5,220 bases of DNA. It comes from an uncultured Erysipelotrichaceae bacterium (GTDB lineage: Bacteria > Bacillota_I > Bacilli_A > RFN20 > CAG-826). Each line of letters begins with the position of its first letter. Position 1 is the first letter of the stretch. The translations under genes were made by a program, and so were the position numbers. The notes under the pieces are model-generated. The model worked only from the letters and a program-made list of their open reading frames with translations. It ran no database searches and was not told the origin of the DNA. This document shows positions 4,374 to 5,220 of the stretch, piece by piece. The stretch covers positions 1 to 5,220 of the forward strand of contig ONWJ01000229.1 of NCBI GenBank assembly GCA_900321535.1, given 5' to 3'.

Positions 4374-5053
4374 GCGAGGAAAGTAAGTACGAATCCGAAA
4401 GAAATCAAAAACTGCGCGATCAAATAAGACGCCATCACCAGGTGGCGGCTTTTTTGATTCCCTTTTACGAACAATGAATAAGCAAGCATGAAGTCGCTGA
4501 CCATGAAGGAGATCGCGCCGAATAAGCAAACCAAGAAATACTGCCATCTGCCGGTGAAGCAAGCAAAAGTATACAAAGCAATATTCGATAACAAAGCCAA
4601 AACATAAACGCCGCCAGGAATGGAGCGTTTGGGTTTCTTCAAGAACCTGAATGCGATGAAATAGGCAAGCGCGGAAGCAAGGATAATATAGATGATCATG
4701 CCAATTGCTTGACCTGAGGTGAATGGCTGGAGGACGATCAACCCTTGAACGATGAAGAGAATGTGGTTCGTCAAAAAGAAAATCGCACCTAAGATAAACA
4801 AGACGGGCTTACGTTTGAAGATCAAAAGGAAGTCACCGACTGCCCCGCAGAGCAACCCGATATAAAGAAGCGGATGAATTGGCACTGCAATGGCCACCGC
4901 AACGGCTAAGGAAAGAACGCAGAAAGATTTGGTCGCTTTACGGGCGAATCCGCTTTGTCTAACGACGCAAAGCACAATGTGCCATACCGAAACGGCAAAG
5001 AAAATACCGAAAAAAACAAAACTTGCGATAGGGATTCGGACAAACGCTTCCAT
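4370..5053 (-). CDS. YhhN/TMEM86-family membrane protein (lysoplasmalogenase-like)
   Basis: This 227-residue protein is almost wholly hydrophobic, with about eight transmembrane segments. It shows the two YhhN signatures: GLLCGAVGDFLLIF...GAIFFLTNHILFI (66-101, Asp74 and His97) and LFGAISFMVSDFMLAYSLF...VMASYLIAQFLISFG (177-220, Asp187). Family members TMEM86A/B and a Legionella homologue hydrolyse the vinyl-ether bond of lysoplasmalogen; most bacterial members, including E. coli YhhN, are untested. The start is fixed because an in-frame TAA (5059-5057) lies two codons upstream and no alternative start with a ribosome site follows. No Shine-Dalgarno site is present; a TATTAT ends 10 nt before the ATG. 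It converges on rdgB with a 4-nt overlap of stops and diverges from the MFS gene. Confidence 0.85.
   Translation of the reverse strand: MEAFVRIPIASFVFFGIFFAVSVWHIVLCVVRQSGFARKATKSFCVLSLAVAVAIAVPIHPLLYIGLLCGAVGDFLLIFKRKPVLFILGAIFFLTNHILFIVQGLIVLQPFTSGQAIGMIIYIILASALAYFIAFRFLKKPKRSIPGGVYVLALLSNIALYTFACFTGRWQYFLVCLFGAISFMVSDFMLAYSLFVKGNQKSRHLVMASYLIAQFLISFGFVLTFLA
4430..4455 (+). terminator. Intrinsic terminator of GNAT-rdgB, inside the YhhN gene
   Basis: CGCCAT (4430-4435) pairs with GTGGCG (4442-4447; last pair T-G) around CACCAG. After GC comes a run of six T (4450-4455). An outer ATCAAA/TTTGAT pairing can lengthen the stem. It lies 56 nt past the rdgB stop and antisense within the last part of the YhhN coding sequence. 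It has no T-run when read the other way. Confidence 0.7.
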
Positions 5054-5063
5054 TTGTTAAATG

Positions 5064-5069
5064 ATAATA
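5064..5069 (-). promoter_or_regulatory. Candidate -10 element of the YhhN gene
   Basis: TATTAT on the minus strand (5/6 to TATAAT) ends 10 nt before the ATG at 5053, which would give a leader of roughly 3-4 nt. The hexamer 17 bp upstream, GATTTG (5092-5087), is a poor -35. Confidence 0.45.
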
Positions 5070-5082
5070 CGAAAGCTTCCGT

Positions 5083-5111
5083 TCTCCAAATCGATTTTGC
5101 CGTCCTATAAT
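5083..5111 (+). promoter_or_regulatory. Promoter of the MFS gene
   Basis: A perfect TATAAT (5106-5111) lies 17 bp after TCTCCA (5083-5088; 3/6 to TTGACA). The -35 position overlaps that predicted for the divergent YhhN gene. The expected start near 5118 leaves about 14 nt of leader, starting in the Shine-Dalgarno AGAAGG (5118-5123). Confidence 0.6.
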
Positions 5112-5131
5112 GAAATAAGAAGGTAATCGAT

Positions 5132-5220
5132 ATGAACGAACAAAAACTCGGTGCAAGAAGATGGGTCGCCATTATTTTGATTGGACTCATCGGCCAAATC
5201 GCTTGGGCGATAGAAAATAA
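5132..5220 (+). CDS. Probable MFS transporter, N-terminal fragment (cut by window edge)
   Basis: Twenty-nine codons are visible before the window ends, with no stop. The protein starts MNEQKLGARRWVAIILIGLI and continues into GQIAWAIEN. A short basic N-terminus, one hydrophobic helix and the G-Q-x-A-W-x-x-E-N motif in it resemble the first transmembrane segment of a group of major facilitator transporters common in Bacillota (sugar/cation-symporter-like). With so little sequence the family is probable and the substrate unknown. The start is well supported by AGAAGG (5118-5123) 8 nt before the ATG and by a perfect TATAAT upstream. Confidence 0.7.
   Translation, partial: MNEQKLGARRWVAIILIGLIGQIAWAIEN

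Overview
The window reads as bacterial chromosome from a compact, moderate-GC (mid-40s percent by eye) genome. Bacillota or a relative (Bacilli / Erysipelotrichia / Mollicutes-like lineage) is my best guess. Grounds: strong AAGGAGG-type ribosome sites at several genes, tRNAs with encoded CCA, and the gene families present (CPBP protease, TraX-like protein, thioredoxin, Ham1/RdgB, YhhN). TGA is a real stop (it ends the CPBP gene) and Trp is TGG, so the standard bacterial code applies and this is not a UGA-Trp mycoplasma. The lineage is inference; no marker gene fixes it.

Layout, left to right. (1) 1-657, minus: N-terminal 219 residues of a multi-pass membrane protein that looks CvpA-like, cut by the window edge. 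(2) 658-775: divergent promoter region with a 10-bp palindrome and a near-perfect 10-bp direct repeat at a 20-bp period. (3) 776-2577, plus: a two-gene membrane unit, a zinc-ribbon + CPBP glutamic-type intramembrane protease followed by a TraX-family protein. The two overlap by GTGA and are probably translationally coupled. (4) 2640-2945, plus: a classical WCGPC thioredoxin. (5) 2956-3190, plus: a complete tRNA unit, promoter, tRNA-Asp(GTC), tRNA-Gly(TCC), strong intrinsic terminator. (6) 3200-4455, plus: promoter, RimJ/L-type GNAT acetyltransferase, RdgB/Ham1 nucleotide-pool sanitising pyrophosphatase, and a terminator lying inside the next, convergent gene. (7) 4370-5053, minus: YhhN/TMEM86-family membrane protein, sharing TTAA with the rdgB stop. 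(8) 5054-5131: compact divergent promoter region. (9) 5132 to the edge, plus: start of a probable MFS transporter.

Most of this is housekeeping or small-accessory content. I see no CRISPR array, transposase, integrase, phage module or recognisable defence cassette. The most unusual signal is in how the genes are started. Three genes (657 minus, 776 plus, 5053 minus) lack a usable Shine-Dalgarno site and carry a -10-like hexamer only 7-10 nt before the ATG, which predicts leaderless or nearly leaderless mRNAs. Their neighbours have textbook Shine-Dalgarno sites. Other points of note are a strong inverted repeat that captures the 5' end of tRNA-Asp, the reciprocal terminators buried in the rdgB/yhhN convergent pair, and the zinc-ribbon CPBP + TraX pair.
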